A program made the position numbers and the translations under genes. Below, one piece after another: positions 1-9,094 of a stretch of 64,000 nt of DNA (the first letter of the stretch is position 1; every line of letters begins with the position of its first letter). This stretch comes from Neisseria bacilliformis. GTDB taxonomy: Bacteria > Pseudomonadota > Gammaproteobacteria > Burkholderiales > Neisseriaceae. The notes beneath the pieces were generated by a model. It was not told the DNA's origin. It saw only the letters and a list, made by a program, of their open reading frames with translations, and did no database searches. The DNA lies in NCBI RefSeq assembly GCF_014055025.1, contig NZ_CP059571.1, forward strand, positions 1,922,001 through 1,986,000, written 5' to 3'.

Positions 1-143
1 TGCGAAACGGTTTTTTGAGGAAAAATCCGCGCCTGCAAGAAAAAAAGCGCAGCAAGGTTGGACACCTTGCCAGCATTTTTGACGCGGCAGGCGTGGATTT
101 TTACCAAAAACACCGCCGCAATACCAAATGCAAACAGCCCCTA
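1..143. mobile_element. MITE-like repeat, copy A (left end cut by window)
   Basis: The interior (a run around GCAGCAAGGTTGGACACCTT, then an ATTTTTGACGCGGCAGGCG segment and ACCAAAAACACCGCCGCAA) matches copies at 14784-14951 (same orientation) and 55462-55626 (reversed). The right end reads TGCAAACAGCCCC followed by TA at 142-143. The last three bases are also the TAG stop codon of the pseudouridine synthase on the minus strand. No transposase is encoded, so this is a non-autonomous element. Confidence 0.7.
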
Positions 144-1262
144 GTCGCGCACGTAAACGGTTTCCACGTCGTAGTCGTCTTCGTTCCAGCCGTCGTCTTC
201 TTCCGCCGCCGCATGCGCCTGCCATTGCGCTTCGCGGCTTAACGGCGAATCCATGCCGCTTTCGAGGCGCAGGACGGAGAGCAGGTGGTGTATGTCCGCC
301 GGCAGCGGGGCTTCAAACCGCATGGTTTCGCCGCTTTGCGGGTGGGCGAAGCTGAGGCGGTAGGCGTGCAGTGCCTGCCGGCCGAGGCCGCGGACGGCTG
401 TTTTCACGATGTCGGAGGCGGGGTGGCGCAGGTTGCCGTACACGGGATCGCCCGCGAGCGGGTGGCGGGCTTCGCGCATGTGGACGCGGATTTGGTGGGT
501 GCGGCCGGTTTCGAGGGCGCATTCGATGTAGCTGTGCGCAAGATAGCGTTCGAGCACTTTCACGTGGGTTACGGCTTCTTTGCCGCCGAAGCCGACCACG
601 GCCATTTTGGTGCGGTTGTGCGGGTCGCGGCCGATGAGGGTTTCGATTTTGCCGTCGAAGGGCACGATGCCGTCGGCCACGGCGCGGTAGATGCGTTTGA
701 CGCTGCGCGCCTGCATCTGCCGCACCAGATCGGTTTGCGCGGCCAGGGTTTTGGCCACCACCATCAGGCCGCTGGTGTCTTTGTCGAGGCGGTGGACGAT
801 GCCGGCGCGCGGCACGTTTTGCAGCGCGGGGCAGTAGGCCAGCAGGCCGTTGAGCAGCGTGCCCGACCAGTTGCCTGCGGCGGGGTGGACGACCAGTCCG
901 GCGGGCTTGTCCAGCACCATCACGCTGTCGTCTTCGTACACGATGTCCAAATCCATGGGCTCGGGCGTGAAGGCCAGCGTTTCGTTACGCTCCCTAACCC
1001 GCACGGCCAGCGTTTCGCCGCCGATGAGCTTGTCTTTCGGGCGGGCGGCTTTGCCGTCCACCGCCACCGCGCCCTCTTTTATCCAGCCGGCAAGGCGCGA
1101 GCGGGAATAGTCGGGCAGCAGCGCGGCCAGCGCGGCGTCGAGCCGCTGTCCGGCCATTTCCAGCGGCACGGTTAAATTGAGGCAAGTTTCGCCGGCGGGG
1201 GCTGCCCCAAAGTCAAAATCGTCGCTATAATCCGCGGCGTTTTCTAATGAAGAGTTCTGCAT
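141..1262 (-). CDS. rluD: 23S rRNA pseudouridine synthase RluD
   Basis: This 373-residue enzyme of the RluA/RluD family is expected to isomerise uridines in helix 69 of 23S rRNA. An S4 RNA-binding domain (about residues 30-95) precedes the catalytic domain. The family motif HRLDKDTSG lies at residues 157-165 with catalytic Asp160, and GRTHQIRVH follows. The tail is acidic, ending DYDVETVYVRD. I chose the ATG at 1262 because the N-terminus MQNSSLEN resembles Neisseria RluD as I recall it; upstream in-frame sequence is antisense to bamD. The start codon overlaps the bamD start codon on the other strand, and the stop codon abuts a MITE-like repeat. Confidence 0.93.
   Translation of the reverse strand: MQNSSLENAADYSDDFDFGAAPAGETCLNLTVPLEMAGQRLDAALAALLPDYSRSRLAGWIKEGAVAVDGKAARPKDKLIGGETLAVRVRERNETLAFTPEPMDLDIVYEDDSVMVLDKPAGLVVHPAAGNWSGTLLNGLLAYCPALQNVPRAGIVHRLDKDTSGLMVVAKTLAAQTDLVRQMQARSVKRIYRAVADGIVPFDGKIETLIGRDPHNRTKMAVVGFGGKEAVTHVKVLERYLAHSYIECALETGRTHQIRVHMREARHPLAGDPVYGNLRHPASDIVKTAVRGLGRQALHAYRLSFAHPQSGETMRFEAPLPADIHHLLSVLRLESGMDSPLSREAQWQAHAAAEEDDGWNEDDYDVETVYVRD
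1226..1231 (+). promoter_or_regulatory. -10 hexamer for bamD
   Basis: A perfect TATAAT lies 30 bases before the bamD ATG, inside the 5' coding part of the divergent rluD gene. GAAGAG at about 1250-1255 can serve as the ribosome site. No good -35 box is visible at the usual distance. Confidence 0.5.
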
Positions 1263-2064
1263 GAAAAAAATTCTTTTAATAGCGGCATTGGGCGCGGCCC
1301 TTGCCGGATGCGCCAGCAAAGGCACCAGCGACAAAGACGCGCAAATCACTCAGGATTGGTCGGTGGAAAAACTCTACGCCGAAGCGCAGGACGAGTTGAA
1401 CAGCAGCAATTATACCCGCGCTGTCAAGCTGTACGAACTTTTGGAATCGCGCTTCCCGCAAGGCCGCTACGCGCAGCAGGCGCAGCTCGATACGGCCTAT
1501 GCCTATTATAAGGACGAAGAACGCGAAAAAGCCCTGGCGGCGGTGGAACGCTTCCAGAAGCTGCACCCGCAGCACCCGAACATGGACTACGCCCTCTACC
1601 TCAAAGGGCTGATTTTGTTTAACGAAGACCCCTCCTTCCTCAACAAACTGGCCGCGCAGGACTGGTCCGACCGCGACCCGAAGGCCAACCGCGAAGCCTA
1701 TCAGGCGTTTTCCGAGCTGGTGCAGCGTTACCCGCAGAGCAAATACGTGGAAGACGCTTCCGCCCGCATGGCCAAACTGGTGGACGCGCTGGCAGGCAAC
1801 GAAATGGCCGTCGCCCGCTACTACGCCAAACGCGGCGCGTATCTGGCCGCCGCCAACCGCGCGCAAAACATCGTAACCGGCTTCCAAAACACCCGCTTTG
1901 TCGAAGAAGCCCTGGCGATTATGGAGCTGTCCTATCAGAAAATGGGGCGGCCGCAGCTGGCCGAAGACACCCGCCGCATCTTGCAGCAGAACTTCCCGCA
2001 AAGCCCCTACCTCACCCGCCCGTGGAAAGACAACGACGCCCCGTGGTGGCGTTACTGGAAATAG
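1261..2064 (+). CDS. bamD: Outer membrane assembly lipoprotein BamD (ComL)
   Basis: This 267-residue lipoprotein belongs to the BAM complex that inserts beta-barrel proteins into the outer membrane; in Neisseria it is known as ComL and is linked to transformation competence. A short signal peptide ends in a lipobox LAGC with the lipidated Cys at residue 17. The mature part consists of TPR-type helical repeats rich in Tyr and Ala, such as [16 protein letters not shown] and [14 protein letters not shown]. The length matches the family. It is transcribed away from rluD and ends in a DUS-pair terminator. The identification is firm. Confidence 0.95.
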   Translation: MKKILLIAALGAALAGCASKGTSDKDAQITQDWSVEKLYAEAQDELNSSNYTRAVKLYELLESRFPQGRYAQQAQLDTAYAYYKDEEREKALAAVERFQKLHPQHPNMDYALYLKGLILFNEDPSFLNKLAAQDWSDRDPKANREAYQAFSELVQRYPQSKYVEDASARMAKLVDALAGNEMAVARYYAKRGAYLAAANRAQNIVTGFQNTRFVEEALAIMELSYQKMGRPQLAEDTRRILQQNFPQSPYLTRPWKDNDAPWWRYWK

Positions 2065-2076
2065 CCGCCAAACCGG

Positions 2077-2112
2077 ACAGGCCGTCTGAAACCAAGTTTT
2101 CAGACGGCCTGT
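2077..2112 (+). terminator. DUS-pair terminator after bamD
   Basis: An inverted pair of AGGCCGTCTGAA uptake sequences forms a stem (ACAGGCCGTCTGAAA / TTTCAGACGGCCTGT) with a short loop. Confidence 0.75.
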
Positions 2113-2156
2113 TACAGTATTACAATAGCCGCACCCGAACACAGAAAGGCCGCACG

Positions 2157-2789
2157 GTGAACCTGCACGACATCCGCGAAGATTACAGCAAACGCCAGCT
2201 CTCCGAACAAGACTGCGCCGCCAGCCCCATCGCCCAATTCGAGCAATGGCTGAACGAAGCCGTAGCCGCGCAGGCCGCCGAGCCCACCGCCGTCAACGTC
2301 GCCACCGTCGGCGAAGACGGCCGCCCGCAAAGCCGCATGGTGCTGCTCAAAGAAGTGAACGCGCGGGGCTTTGTTTTCTTCACCAACTACCACAGCCGCA
2401 AAGGCCGCGCCCTCGCCGTCCGCCCCTTCGCCGCCCTCACCTTCTTCTGGCCGGAACTCGAACGGCAGGTGCGCGCCGAAGGCCGCGTCGAACGCCTCTC
2501 CGAAGCCGCCTCCGACGAATATTTCGCCTCCCGCCCCTACGCCAGCCGCCTCGGCGCGTGGGCGAGCGAGCAAAGCAGCGTCATCAGCGACAAAAACGTC
2601 CTTGTGCGCCGCGCCGCCGCCTTCGGCCTCAAACACCCCCTGCACGTTCCCCGCCCGCCGCACTGGGGCGGCTACCTCGTCATCCCCGAGCGCATCGAAT
2701 TCTGGCAGGGCCGCCCCAGCCGCCTGCACGACCGCATCCTCTACCGCCTCGCAGACGGCCGGTGGACAAAAGAACGCCTCGCCCCCTGA
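2157..2789 (+). CDS. pdxH: Pyridoxamine 5'-phosphate oxidase
   Basis: This 210-residue FMN enzyme oxidises pyridoxamine or pyridoxine 5'-phosphate to pyridoxal 5'-phosphate. Family motifs are clear: [29 protein letters not shown], and the C-terminal PRPPHWGGY and [12 protein letters not shown]. The start is a GTG at 2157 ([10 protein letters not shown]), with AGAAAGG eight bases upstream. An in-frame ATG at 2022 lies inside bamD and is rejected. DUS hairpins on both sides suggest a single-gene unit. Confidence 0.95.
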   Translation: MNLHDIREDYSKRQLSEQDCAASPIAQFEQWLNEAVAAQAAEPTAVNVATVGEDGRPQSRMVLLKEVNARGFVFFTNYHSRKGRALAVRPFAALTFFWPELERQVRAEGRVERLSEAASDEYFASRPYASRLGAWASEQSSVISDKNVLVRRAAAFGLKHPLHVPRPPHWGGYLVIPERIEFWQGRPSRLHDRILYRLADGRWTKERLAP

Positions 2790-2793
2790 CACT

Positions 2794-2840
2794 GTTTTCA
2801 GACGGCCTGCATCCAAACATTACAGAGGCCGTCTGAAAAC
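2794..2840 (+). terminator. DUS-pair terminator after pdxH
   Basis: GTTTTCAGACGGCCT at 2794-2808 and its complement at 2826-2840 form a stem with a 17-base loop between pdxH and thiD. Confidence 0.65.
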
Positions 2841-2886
2841 CAAGCCCCCAACGAAATCAAACCGACCCGCAGCAAAGGAGCCACCC

Positions 2887-3708
2887 ATGCAGCCCAACGA
2901 AAAACCCTATCCCCGCGTCCTCACCATCGCCGGTTCCGACTCCGGCGGCGGCGCGGGCATCCAGGCCGACCTCAAAACCTTCGGCGCGCTCGGCGCATAC
3001 GGCGCGAGCGTCATCACCGCCGTAACCGCGCAAAACACCCAAGGCGTGCAGGCCGTGCACACCGTCCCCAGCGACATCATCCGCGCCCAATGCGAATCCG
3101 TCTTCACCGACATCCGCATCGACGCCGTCAAAATCGGCATGCTGCCCGACACCGAAACCATCTGCACCGTCGCCGCCGCCCTGCGCCGCCACCCCGCACC
3201 CTTCACCGTGCTCGACCCCGTCCTCGTCGCCACCTCCGGCGACAGCCTCGCCCTCGAAAACACCACCCAAGCCCTGCTTGGCGAACTCATGCCGCTCGCC
3301 GACCTGCTCACCCCCAACCTCAGCGAACTCGCCGCCCTCAGCGGCCGCTCCCTGCCGCGCGACGAAAACGAAATGCTCGAACAAGGCCGCCTCCTGCTCC
3401 AAAGCGGCGCAAAAGCCGTGCTGCTCAAAGGCGGCCATTGGAGCGGCGGCTTCGCCCGCGACTGGCTCGTGCGCCAAAACGCCGACCCGCAATGCTTCAT
3501 CGGCAGCCGCATTCCCACCCGCAATACGCACGGCACGGGTTGCACCCTCTCCTCCGCTATCGCCGCCCTCTACCCCCACAGCAAACAGCTCCATCTCGCC
3601 GTCGCCGCCGCCAAAAGCTACCTGCACGGCGCAATCGACGCCGGACAACACTGGCACCTCGGCCACGGCAACGGCCCCGTCGCCCACTTCTGGCGCACCG
3701 TGCGCTGA
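2887..3708 (+). CDS. thiD: Hydroxymethylpyrimidine/phosphomethylpyrimidine kinase
   Basis: This 273-residue ribokinase-fold enzyme phosphorylates HMP and HMP-P to HMP-PP for thiamine synthesis. Visible motifs are TIAGSDSGGGAGIQADLKTF at the N-terminus, GMLP, DPVLVATSG, and the anion-hole motif THGTGCTLSSA near the C-terminus. AAGGAG ends six bases before the ATG at 2887, so the 172-residue upstream extension of the open frame, which runs through pdxH, is not coding. No TPP riboswitch is recognisable upstream. A separate thiamine-salvage gene (tenA) lies at 41.2-41.9 kb. Confidence 0.94.
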   Translation: MQPNEKPYPRVLTIAGSDSGGGAGIQADLKTFGALGAYGASVITAVTAQNTQGVQAVHTVPSDIIRAQCESVFTDIRIDAVKIGMLPDTETICTVAAALRRHPAPFTVLDPVLVATSGDSLALENTTQALLGELMPLADLLTPNLSELAALSGRSLPRDENEMLEQGRLLLQSGAKAVLLKGGHWSGGFARDWLVRQNADPQCFIGSRIPTRNTHGTGCTLSSAIAALYPHSKQLHLAVAAAKSYLHGAIDAGQHWHLGHGNGPVAHFWRTVR

Positions 3709-3767
3709 ACCGCCACCGTCCGGCAAACACACAAAAAGGCCGTCTGAAAGCACAACCTCAACGCAGT

Positions 3768-3924
3768 TATAGTGGAATAAACATCGTAGGGTGTGTTGAC
3801 AATCAACATTTTGGCGGCTTTTACGCCCTAGGCCGGGCTTCAGCCCGGCTAACGCCCTTTCCCCGACATTTTGCCGAGCCGAAACCCGGCCTGCATCGGA
3901 CACTTTTTATTTGTGCCCGCTATA
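3768..3924. repeat. Correia-like double-hairpin repeat, copy 1
   Basis: The ends are TATAGTGGAATAAA on the left and GCCCGCTATAA on the right. The core has the palindrome GGCCGGGCTTCAGCCCGGC. Copies lie at 49011-49140 and 53098-53226. The TATAGTGG ends recall Neisseria Correia elements, but the interior differs. A 40-base insertion interrupts this copy. Confidence 0.65.
3787..3830. mobile_element. 40-bp insertion nested in the repeat, TA duplication
   Basis: The insert starts GGGTGTGTTGACAATC and ends TTTTACGCCC, with TA on both sides (3787-3788 and 3829-3830). Removing it and one TA restores the GTAGGCCGGGCTTCAGCC of the sister repeats. Its left end matches the MITE-like element at 14784. 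Confidence 0.6.
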
Positions 3925-4214
3925 AAACACAGCTTTACCGCACAGCCGAAACCTGTCCGACGTTTTTCAGACGGCCTCTCGGAAAGAAAACCCGCCCGCC
4001 CCGCAAACCACCTGCCGCACGGCAAACGAAGGCCGTCTGCATCCGCCGCCATAGAATCGCGCATTCCGTCCCACCAAAGCGCACCTTTCAGACGGCCTCA
4101 TCCCTTGTATAAAAAAGGCCGTCTGAAAATGCCGCGTCGGCGCAGCCGAAATCCACCTGCGGCAAAACCAAGCACCGCCGCTTTTCCAAACACCCCGCGC
4201 CCTCCAACCCCTCC

Positions 4215-4961
4215 ATGCTCACTGACACCCACACCCACCTTGCCTCCCCCCCGCTGGCCGGGCAACTGCCGCAAATCCTCGCCGCCGCCGCCGCCACAGG
4301 CGTAACCCGCTTCTTCGTCCCCGCCGCCCGCCGCGCCGACTGGACGGCAGTTGCCGCACTGGCCGCGCCGCACATCGTCCCCGCCTTCGGCATCCACCCC
4401 TGGTTTGCCGCCGAAGAAGGCGGCGCAGACGACATACAGGCTCTGCAAGATCTGCTGCGCCGCCACCCCCAGGCCATGCTCGGCGAAACCGGCCTGGACT
4501 ACCTGCACGCGGCAGACGAAACCCAACGGCGGCGGCAGCGCGACCGCCTGTCCGCCCAGCTCGACATCGCCGCCCAATACCGCCGTCCCGCCCTGCTGCA
4601 CAACGTCCGCGCCGGCGCAGACCTCCTGCGCCTGCTGCGCGCGCACAACATCCGGCGCGGCATCGTCCACGCCTTTTCCGGCAGCCTCGAAGAAGCCCGC
4701 GCCTTCGCCGCGCAGGGGCTGAAAATCGGCATCGGCGTCCTCGTGCTCAACCCCCGCGCCCAAAAAGCCCGCCGCACCGCCGCCGAGATGCCCCTCTCCT
4801 CGCTGGTGCTGGAAACCGACAGCCCCTTCATGCTCAAAAACACCCCCAACACTCCCGCCAACACCCGCGCCGTCGCCGAAACCGTCCGCACCCTGCGCGG
4901 CATCCCCCTCGAAGCACTCGCCGAGGCCACCGAACACAACGCAACCGAACTGCTCGGCTGA
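4215..4961 (+). CDS. TatD-family metal-dependent deoxyribonuclease
   Basis: This 248-residue TIM-barrel hydrolase of the TatD family most likely acts as a Mg-dependent 3'-5' exonuclease. The metal-site series is complete: TDTHTHL at the N-terminus, FGIHPW, GETGLDY, ALLHNVRA, VHAFSGS and LETDSPFM. The N-terminus is at the usual place, but no clear Shine-Dalgarno sequence precedes the ATG. It converges on rlmJ across a bidirectional DUS terminator. Family assignment is firm; which TatD paralogue it is cannot be told. Confidence 0.9.
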   Translation: MLTDTHTHLASPPLAGQLPQILAAAAATGVTRFFVPAARRADWTAVAALAAPHIVPAFGIHPWFAAEEGGADDIQALQDLLRRHPQAMLGETGLDYLHAADETQRRRQRDRLSAQLDIAAQYRRPALLHNVRAGADLLRLLRAHNIRRGIVHAFSGSLEEARAFAAQGLKIGIGVLVLNPRAQKARRTAAEMPLSSLVLETDSPFMLKNTPNTPANTRAVAETVRTLRGIPLEALAEATEHNATELLG

Positions 4962-4982
4962 ACCGCATATGCTTCAAATACG

Positions 4983-5031
4983 CTTTGAGGCCGTCTGAAA
5001 AACAGAATCTGCTTTTCAGACGGCCTCAAAG
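4983..5031. terminator. Bidirectional DUS terminator
   Basis: A 19-bp perfect stem (CTTTGAGGCCGTCTGAAAA and complement) with an 11-base loop lies between two convergent genes. Confidence 0.8.
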
Positions 5032-5055
5032 AATATCCAAACCAAACGCCCGTTT

Positions 5056-5907
5056 TCATCCCGCGCCGTCCAACACGAAACACGCACCCGCGTCCTGCGC
5101 CAGCAGGTTTGCCAGCGCGGGCAGGTTGCGGGCGAGCTGTTCGCGCAACAGGTAGGGCGGGTTGATGGCGAACATGCCGCTGCCGTGCATGCCGAAGCCG
5201 TCGGCGCGGGGGGCGGCGACGTGGAGTTCGGCAAGCAGGTATTTGTCGGGCGACAGTTTTTTCAGCTGTTCGGGCAGGCGGCGGCTTTCTTCGCGGCTGA
5301 GGCAGGGATACCAGACGAGGTAGCAGCCTTGGGCGAAGCGTTTTTTCGCGTCTTTCAGCGTCTGCACCACGCGGGCGTAGTCCTGTTTTTCCTCATACGG
5401 CGGATCGGTGAGGACGACGGCGCGGCGGGTGGGCGGCGGCAGCAGGGCGAGCAGCCCTTTGAAGCCGTCTTCGCGTTTGAGGATGCCGCGCCGTTTCAGC
5501 CCTGCTTCGCGCATGTTGTTGTCCAGCAATAAAAAATCGGCGGGGTGCAGCTCGAAAAGGCGCAGTTTGTCGCTCTCGCGCGTTTCGGCCTGCGCCAGCC
5601 AGGGCGAGCCGCAATAGAGGCCGGGGCGGGGCAGGATGGTTTTCAGACGGCCTGCAAACCGCGCCAGCTCCTCGGGCAGCGCGCCCTGTTCCGCCGCCGC
5701 AAACAAACGGGCGGCGCCGTGGCGGTATTCGCCGACTTTCTGCGCCTCGCTGCCGCCCAGGTCGTACAAACCCGCGCCGCTGTGGGTGTCGATATACCAA
5801 TAGGGCTTGTCTTTGCGCCCGAAATAGTCGAGCACCAGCCAGAGGACGAAGTGTTTGAGGATGTCGGCATGGTTGCCGGCGTGGAAGGCGTGGCGGTAGC
5901 TGAGCAT
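5056..5907 (-). CDS. rlmJ: 23S rRNA (adenine2030-N6)-methyltransferase RlmJ
   Basis: This 283-residue SAM-dependent methyltransferase is expected to modify A2030 of 23S rRNA. The family N-terminus MLSYRHAFHAGNHADILKH is present, as is the catalytic TDPPYE motif. GSGMFAINPPY near the C-terminus is also typical. The ATG at 5907 is chosen; the 18 residues upstream in frame are encoded by a DUS and leader sequence. The gene diverges from alaS. Confidence 0.93.
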   Translation of the reverse strand: MLSYRHAFHAGNHADILKHFVLWLVLDYFGRKDKPYWYIDTHSGAGLYDLGGSEAQKVGEYRHGAARLFAAAEQGALPEELARFAGRLKTILPRPGLYCGSPWLAQAETRESDKLRLFELHPADFLLLDNNMREAGLKRRGILKREDGFKGLLALLPPPTRRAVVLTDPPYEEKQDYARVVQTLKDAKKRFAQGCYLVWYPCLSREESRRLPEQLKKLSPDKYLLAELHVAAPRADGFGMHGSGMFAINPPYLLREQLARNLPALANLLAQDAGACFVLDGAG

Positions 5908-6019
5908 GGTGAGGCCGTCTGAAAAAGGGAAACGGCGGATTCTACGGCAAGGGCGGCGCAAAGATAAGGCGCGGCGCGGCTGTTTTCCGCCGCCGCAATA
6001 GGCTTGCCGCCGTTTCTGC

Positions 6020-6025
6020 TATAAA
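6020..6025 (+). promoter_or_regulatory. -10 candidate for alaS
   Basis: TATAAA within CTGCTATAAAATGCGCGG lies about 100 bases before the alaS ATG. A DUS pair (6061-6104) sits in the presumed leader. Confidence 0.4.
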
Positions 6026-6125
6026 ATGCGCGGCTTTGATTCATTTATTTCAAACTGTTGTTTTCAGACGGCCTCACCGCTTGCGCAGAGGCCGTCTGAA
6101 AACCGTTTTAACGGAACACACCACC

Positions 6126-9014
6126 ATGAAAACCTCCGAACTGCGCCAAAAATTCCTCGATTTTTTCCAATCCAAAGGCCACACCGCCGTGCGCTCGTCG
6201 TCATTAGTGCCCCACGACGACCCGACGCTGCTGTTTACCAACGCCGGTATGAACCAGTTTAAAGACGTGTTCCTCGGCTTCGACAAACGCCCCTACACCC
6301 GCGCCACCACCGCGCAAAAATGCGTGCGCGCAGGCGGCAAGCACAACGATTTGGAAAACGTGGGCTACACCGCCCGCCACCACACCTTCTTTGAAATGAT
6401 GGGCAATTTCTCGTTTGGCGACTACTTCAAAAAAGAAGTGATTCCGTTCGCGTGGGAATTTCTCACTTCGCCCGAGTGGCTCAACATTCCCAAAGAAAAA
6501 CTGCTGGTAACCGTGTATGCCGAAGACGATGAAGCCTACAACATTTGGCACGATGTCATCGGCGTGCCTGCCGAGCGCATTGTCCGCATTGGCGACAACA
6601 AAGGCAGCCGCTACGCTTCGGATAACTTCTGGCAGATGGGCGACACCGGCCCCTGCGGCCCCTGCACCGAGATTTTCTACGACCACGGCGAAGAAATCTG
6701 GGGCGGCATTCCGGGCAGCCCCGAAGAAGACGGCGACCGCTGGATTGAGATTTGGAACTGCGTGTTCATGCAGTTCAACCGCGACGAGCAAGGCAATATG
6801 AATCCGCTGCCCAAGCCCTCTGTCGATACCGGCATGGGTTTGGAGCGCATGGCCGCGGTGATGCAGGGCGTGCACAGCAACTATGAAATCGACCTGTTCC
6901 AAGACCTGCTCAAAGCCGTTGCCCGCGAAACTGGCACGGCGTTCAGCATGGAAGAGCCCAGCCTGAAAGTGATTGCCGACCATATCCGCTCGTGTTCCTT
7001 CCTGATTGCCGACGGCGTGATGCCCAGCAACGAAGGGCGCGGCTATGTGTTGCGCCGCATTATCCGCCGCGCCGTGCGCCACGGTTACAAACTCGGTCAG
7101 AAAAACGCCTTTTTCTACAAACTCGTGCCCGATTTGGTGAAAGAAATGGGCGGCGCGTATCCCGAGTTGAAAGAAAAACAAACGCATATTATGGAAGTGT
7201 TGCGCGGCGAAGAAATGCGCTTCGGCGAAACGCTGGAAAAAGGCATGGGCTTGTTCAACCAAGTGTGGGACGCGATGCAGTTCGCCAAATTGGAAAGCCT
7301 GTTGCCGATGGACGGCGTGGGCGAGCCGTTGCGATTGACCACCGCAGACGGTGTAGCGTTTACCGTGGTTTCGCGCAATGCGGGCAACGGCAAACAAATC
7401 GTGGTGCGCCCGCAGGTTTCAGGCAGCCTGAACGAAAGTTTCGCCTTTAATATGGAAGACGTGATCACCAAAGAAAAACCCGAAGCCCACCGCGCTTACG
7501 GCGAAGCCCTGCAAGGCTACCTGAAAAACAATATCGCCAACAGCAAGCTGATTATGTCGGGCGAACACATCTTCAAACTCTACGACACCTACGGCTTCCC
7601 CTATGACTTAACCGCCGACATGGCGCGCGAATTGGGCATCGAGTTGGACGAAGAAGGCTTTGAGCGCGAAATGGAAGCCCAACGCGCCCGCGCCCGCGCC
7701 GCGCAAAACTTCAAAGCCAACGCACAAGTGGCGTATGACGGCGCAGAAACCCAGTTCCACGGCTACGACAAACGCAGCCTTGACGCAACCGTGCTGGCAC
7801 TCTACCGCGATGGCGAAGCCGTAAACCAACTGAACGCAGGCGAAGCAGGCATTGTTGTGCTCGACCATACTCCGTTCTACGCCGAATCGGGCGGGCAAGT
7901 CGGCGACGTCGGCTTTATTTTCAGCGGCAAAAACCGCTTTGCAGTGGAAGACACGCAAAAAATCAAAGCCGCCGTGCACGGACATTTCGGCACGCTGGTT
8001 TCAGGCAGCCTGAAAGTCGGCGACAGCATTTGCGCCGAAGTGGATAACGCCGTGCGCGAAGCCATCATGCGCAACCACAGCGTGACCCACCTGATGCACA
8101 AAGCCCTGCGCGATGTTTTGGGCACACACGTCGAACAAAAAGGCAGCCTGCAAAACGCCGAGCTGACCCGCTTCGACATCTCCCATCCGCAAGGCATCAG
8201 CGCGGAAGAAATCGCCGAAGTCGAACGCCGCGTCAACGCCGCGATTATCGCCAACGTGCCCGTCAAAGTGGAAACCATGTCCATTGAAGACGCGCAAAAA
8301 TCAGGCGCAGTCATGCTCTTCGGCGAAAAATACGGCGACTTCGTCCGCGTCATCACCATGGGCGACTACTCCATCGAACTGTGCGGCGGTACCCACGTCA
8401 CCCGCACCGGTGACATCGGCTTCTTCAAAATCATCAGCGAAGGCGGCATCGCCGCAGGCATCCGCCGCGTAGAAGCCATCACAGGCCTTGCTGCGCTGGC
8501 ATGGGCGCAAAACCAAGAAAGCCTGATGAAAAACATCATCGCCGAAGTCAAAGCCCAAACCGAAAAAGACGTACTCGCCAAAATCCAAGCCAACGCCGCA
8601 AACACCAAAGCCTTGGAAAAAGAGTTGGCAAAAGCCAAAGCCGAACTCGCCGTCCACGCAGGCGCCAAACTCCTGGACAACGCCAAAGACTTGGGCACAG
8701 CCAAACTCGTCGCCGCCCAAATCGAAGCCGACGCAGCCGCCCTGCGCGAAATCGTTACCGATTTAACCGGCAAATCCGACAACGCCGTGATTCTTTTGGC
8801 AGCAGTGAACAACAGCAAAGTCTCCCTGTGCGCCGGCGTATCCAAGCCGCTGACAAACAAAGTAAAAGCCGGCGACTTGGTCAAATTCGCAGCCGAACAA
8901 GTCGGCGGCAAAGGTGGCGGCAGACCGGATTTGGCGCAGGCGGGGGGTACGGATGCTTCCCAAGTCGGCACGATGCTGGATTCGGCAGAAGGCTGGGTTA
9001 GAGAGAAGCTGTAG
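6126..9014 (+). CDS. alaS: Alanyl-tRNA synthetase (with an extra internal segment)
   Basis: This 962-residue enzyme charges tRNA-Ala. In order it has the class II catalytic core ([29 protein letters not shown]), the editing domain with HSVTHLMH and the LCGGTHV zinc site, a coiled coil, and the C-Ala domain ([17 protein letters not shown]). It is about 85-90 residues longer than the usual 875. The excess lies between [13 protein letters not shown] and [14 protein letters not shown], at about residues 380-476, in the linker before the tRNA-recognition helices. Uptake sequences inside the gene are AGGCAGCCTGAA (7421-7432 and 8003-8014), not the AG-DUS of the rest of the window, and the terminator carries AGGCTGCCTGAA. 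This suggests import from a relative such as Kingella or Simonsiella. Confidence 0.95.
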   Translation: MKTSELRQKFLDFFQSKGHTAVRSSSLVPHDDPTLLFTNAGMNQFKDVFLGFDKRPYTRATTAQKCVRAGGKHNDLENVGYTARHHTFFEMMGNFSFGDYFKKEVIPFAWEFLTSPEWLNIPKEKLLVTVYAEDDEAYNIWHDVIGVPAERIVRIGDNKGSRYASDNFWQMGDTGPCGPCTEIFYDHGEEIWGGIPGSPEEDGDRWIEIWNCVFMQFNRDEQGNMNPLPKPSVDTGMGLERMAAVMQGVHSNYEIDLFQDLLKAVARETGTAFSMEEPSLKVIADHIRSCSFLIADGVMPSNEGRGYVLRRIIRRAVRHGYKLGQKNAFFYKLVPDLVKEMGGAYPELKEKQTHIMEVLRGEEMRFGETLEKGMGLFNQVWDAMQFAKLESLLPMDGVGEPLRLTTADGVAFTVVSRNAGNGKQIVVRPQVSGSLNESFAFNMEDVITKEKPEAHRAYGEALQGYLKNNIANSKLIMSGEHIFKLYDTYGFPYDLTADMARELGIELDEEGFEREMEAQRARARAAQNFKANAQVAYDGAETQFHGYDKRSLDATVLALYRDGEAVNQLNAGEAGIVVLDHTPFYAESGGQVGDVGFIFSGKNRFAVEDTQKIKAAVHGHFGTLVSGSLKVGDSICAEVDNAVREAIMRNHSVTHLMHKALRDVLGTHVEQKGSLQNAELTRFDISHPQGISAEEIAEVERRVNAAIIANVPVKVETMSIEDAQKSGAVMLFGEKYGDFVRVITMGDYSIELCGGTHVTRTGDIGFFKIISEGGIAAGIRRVEAITGLAALAWAQNQESLMKNIIAEVKAQTEKDVLAKIQANAANTKALEKELAKAKAELAVHAGAKLLDNAKDLGTAKLVAAQIEADAAALREIVTDLTGKSDNAVILLAAVNNSKVSLCAGVSKPLTNKVKAGDLVKFAAEQVGGKGGGRPDLAQAGGTDASQVGTMLDSAEGWVREKL

Positions 9015-9024
9015 TTAGAAAAGT

Positions 9025-9061
9025 GCAGGCTGCCTGAAAGTAGGTTTTCAGGCAGCCTGTA
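9025..9061 (+). terminator. Terminator built from a foreign uptake-sequence dialect
   Basis: AGGCTGCCTGAA (9027-9038) and its exact complement (9048-9059) form the stem. This is the simDUS form, not AG-DUS. Confidence 0.75.
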
Positions 9062-9094
9062 ATCATATTTGGAAAGTTATATTAAGGGATGAAA

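Larger units (their letters stand above)
3709..4214. other. Intergenic region between thiD and the TatD gene
   Basis: This stretch of about 500 bases holds no convincing gene. It contains a DUS at about 3737, a Correia-like repeat (3768-3924) with a nested small insertion, and DUS copies near 3968, 4087 and 4117. Many of its short open frames are DUS-coded. Confidence 0.7.

Noticed and set aside
2371-2886. N-terminal extension of the thiD frame
   Set aside because: It runs through pdxH in another frame; AAGGAG before 2887 and the family N-terminus fix the start.
2790-2886. TPP riboswitch before thiD
   Set aside because: The leader is under 100 bases and mostly a DUS hairpin; no thi-box core is seen.
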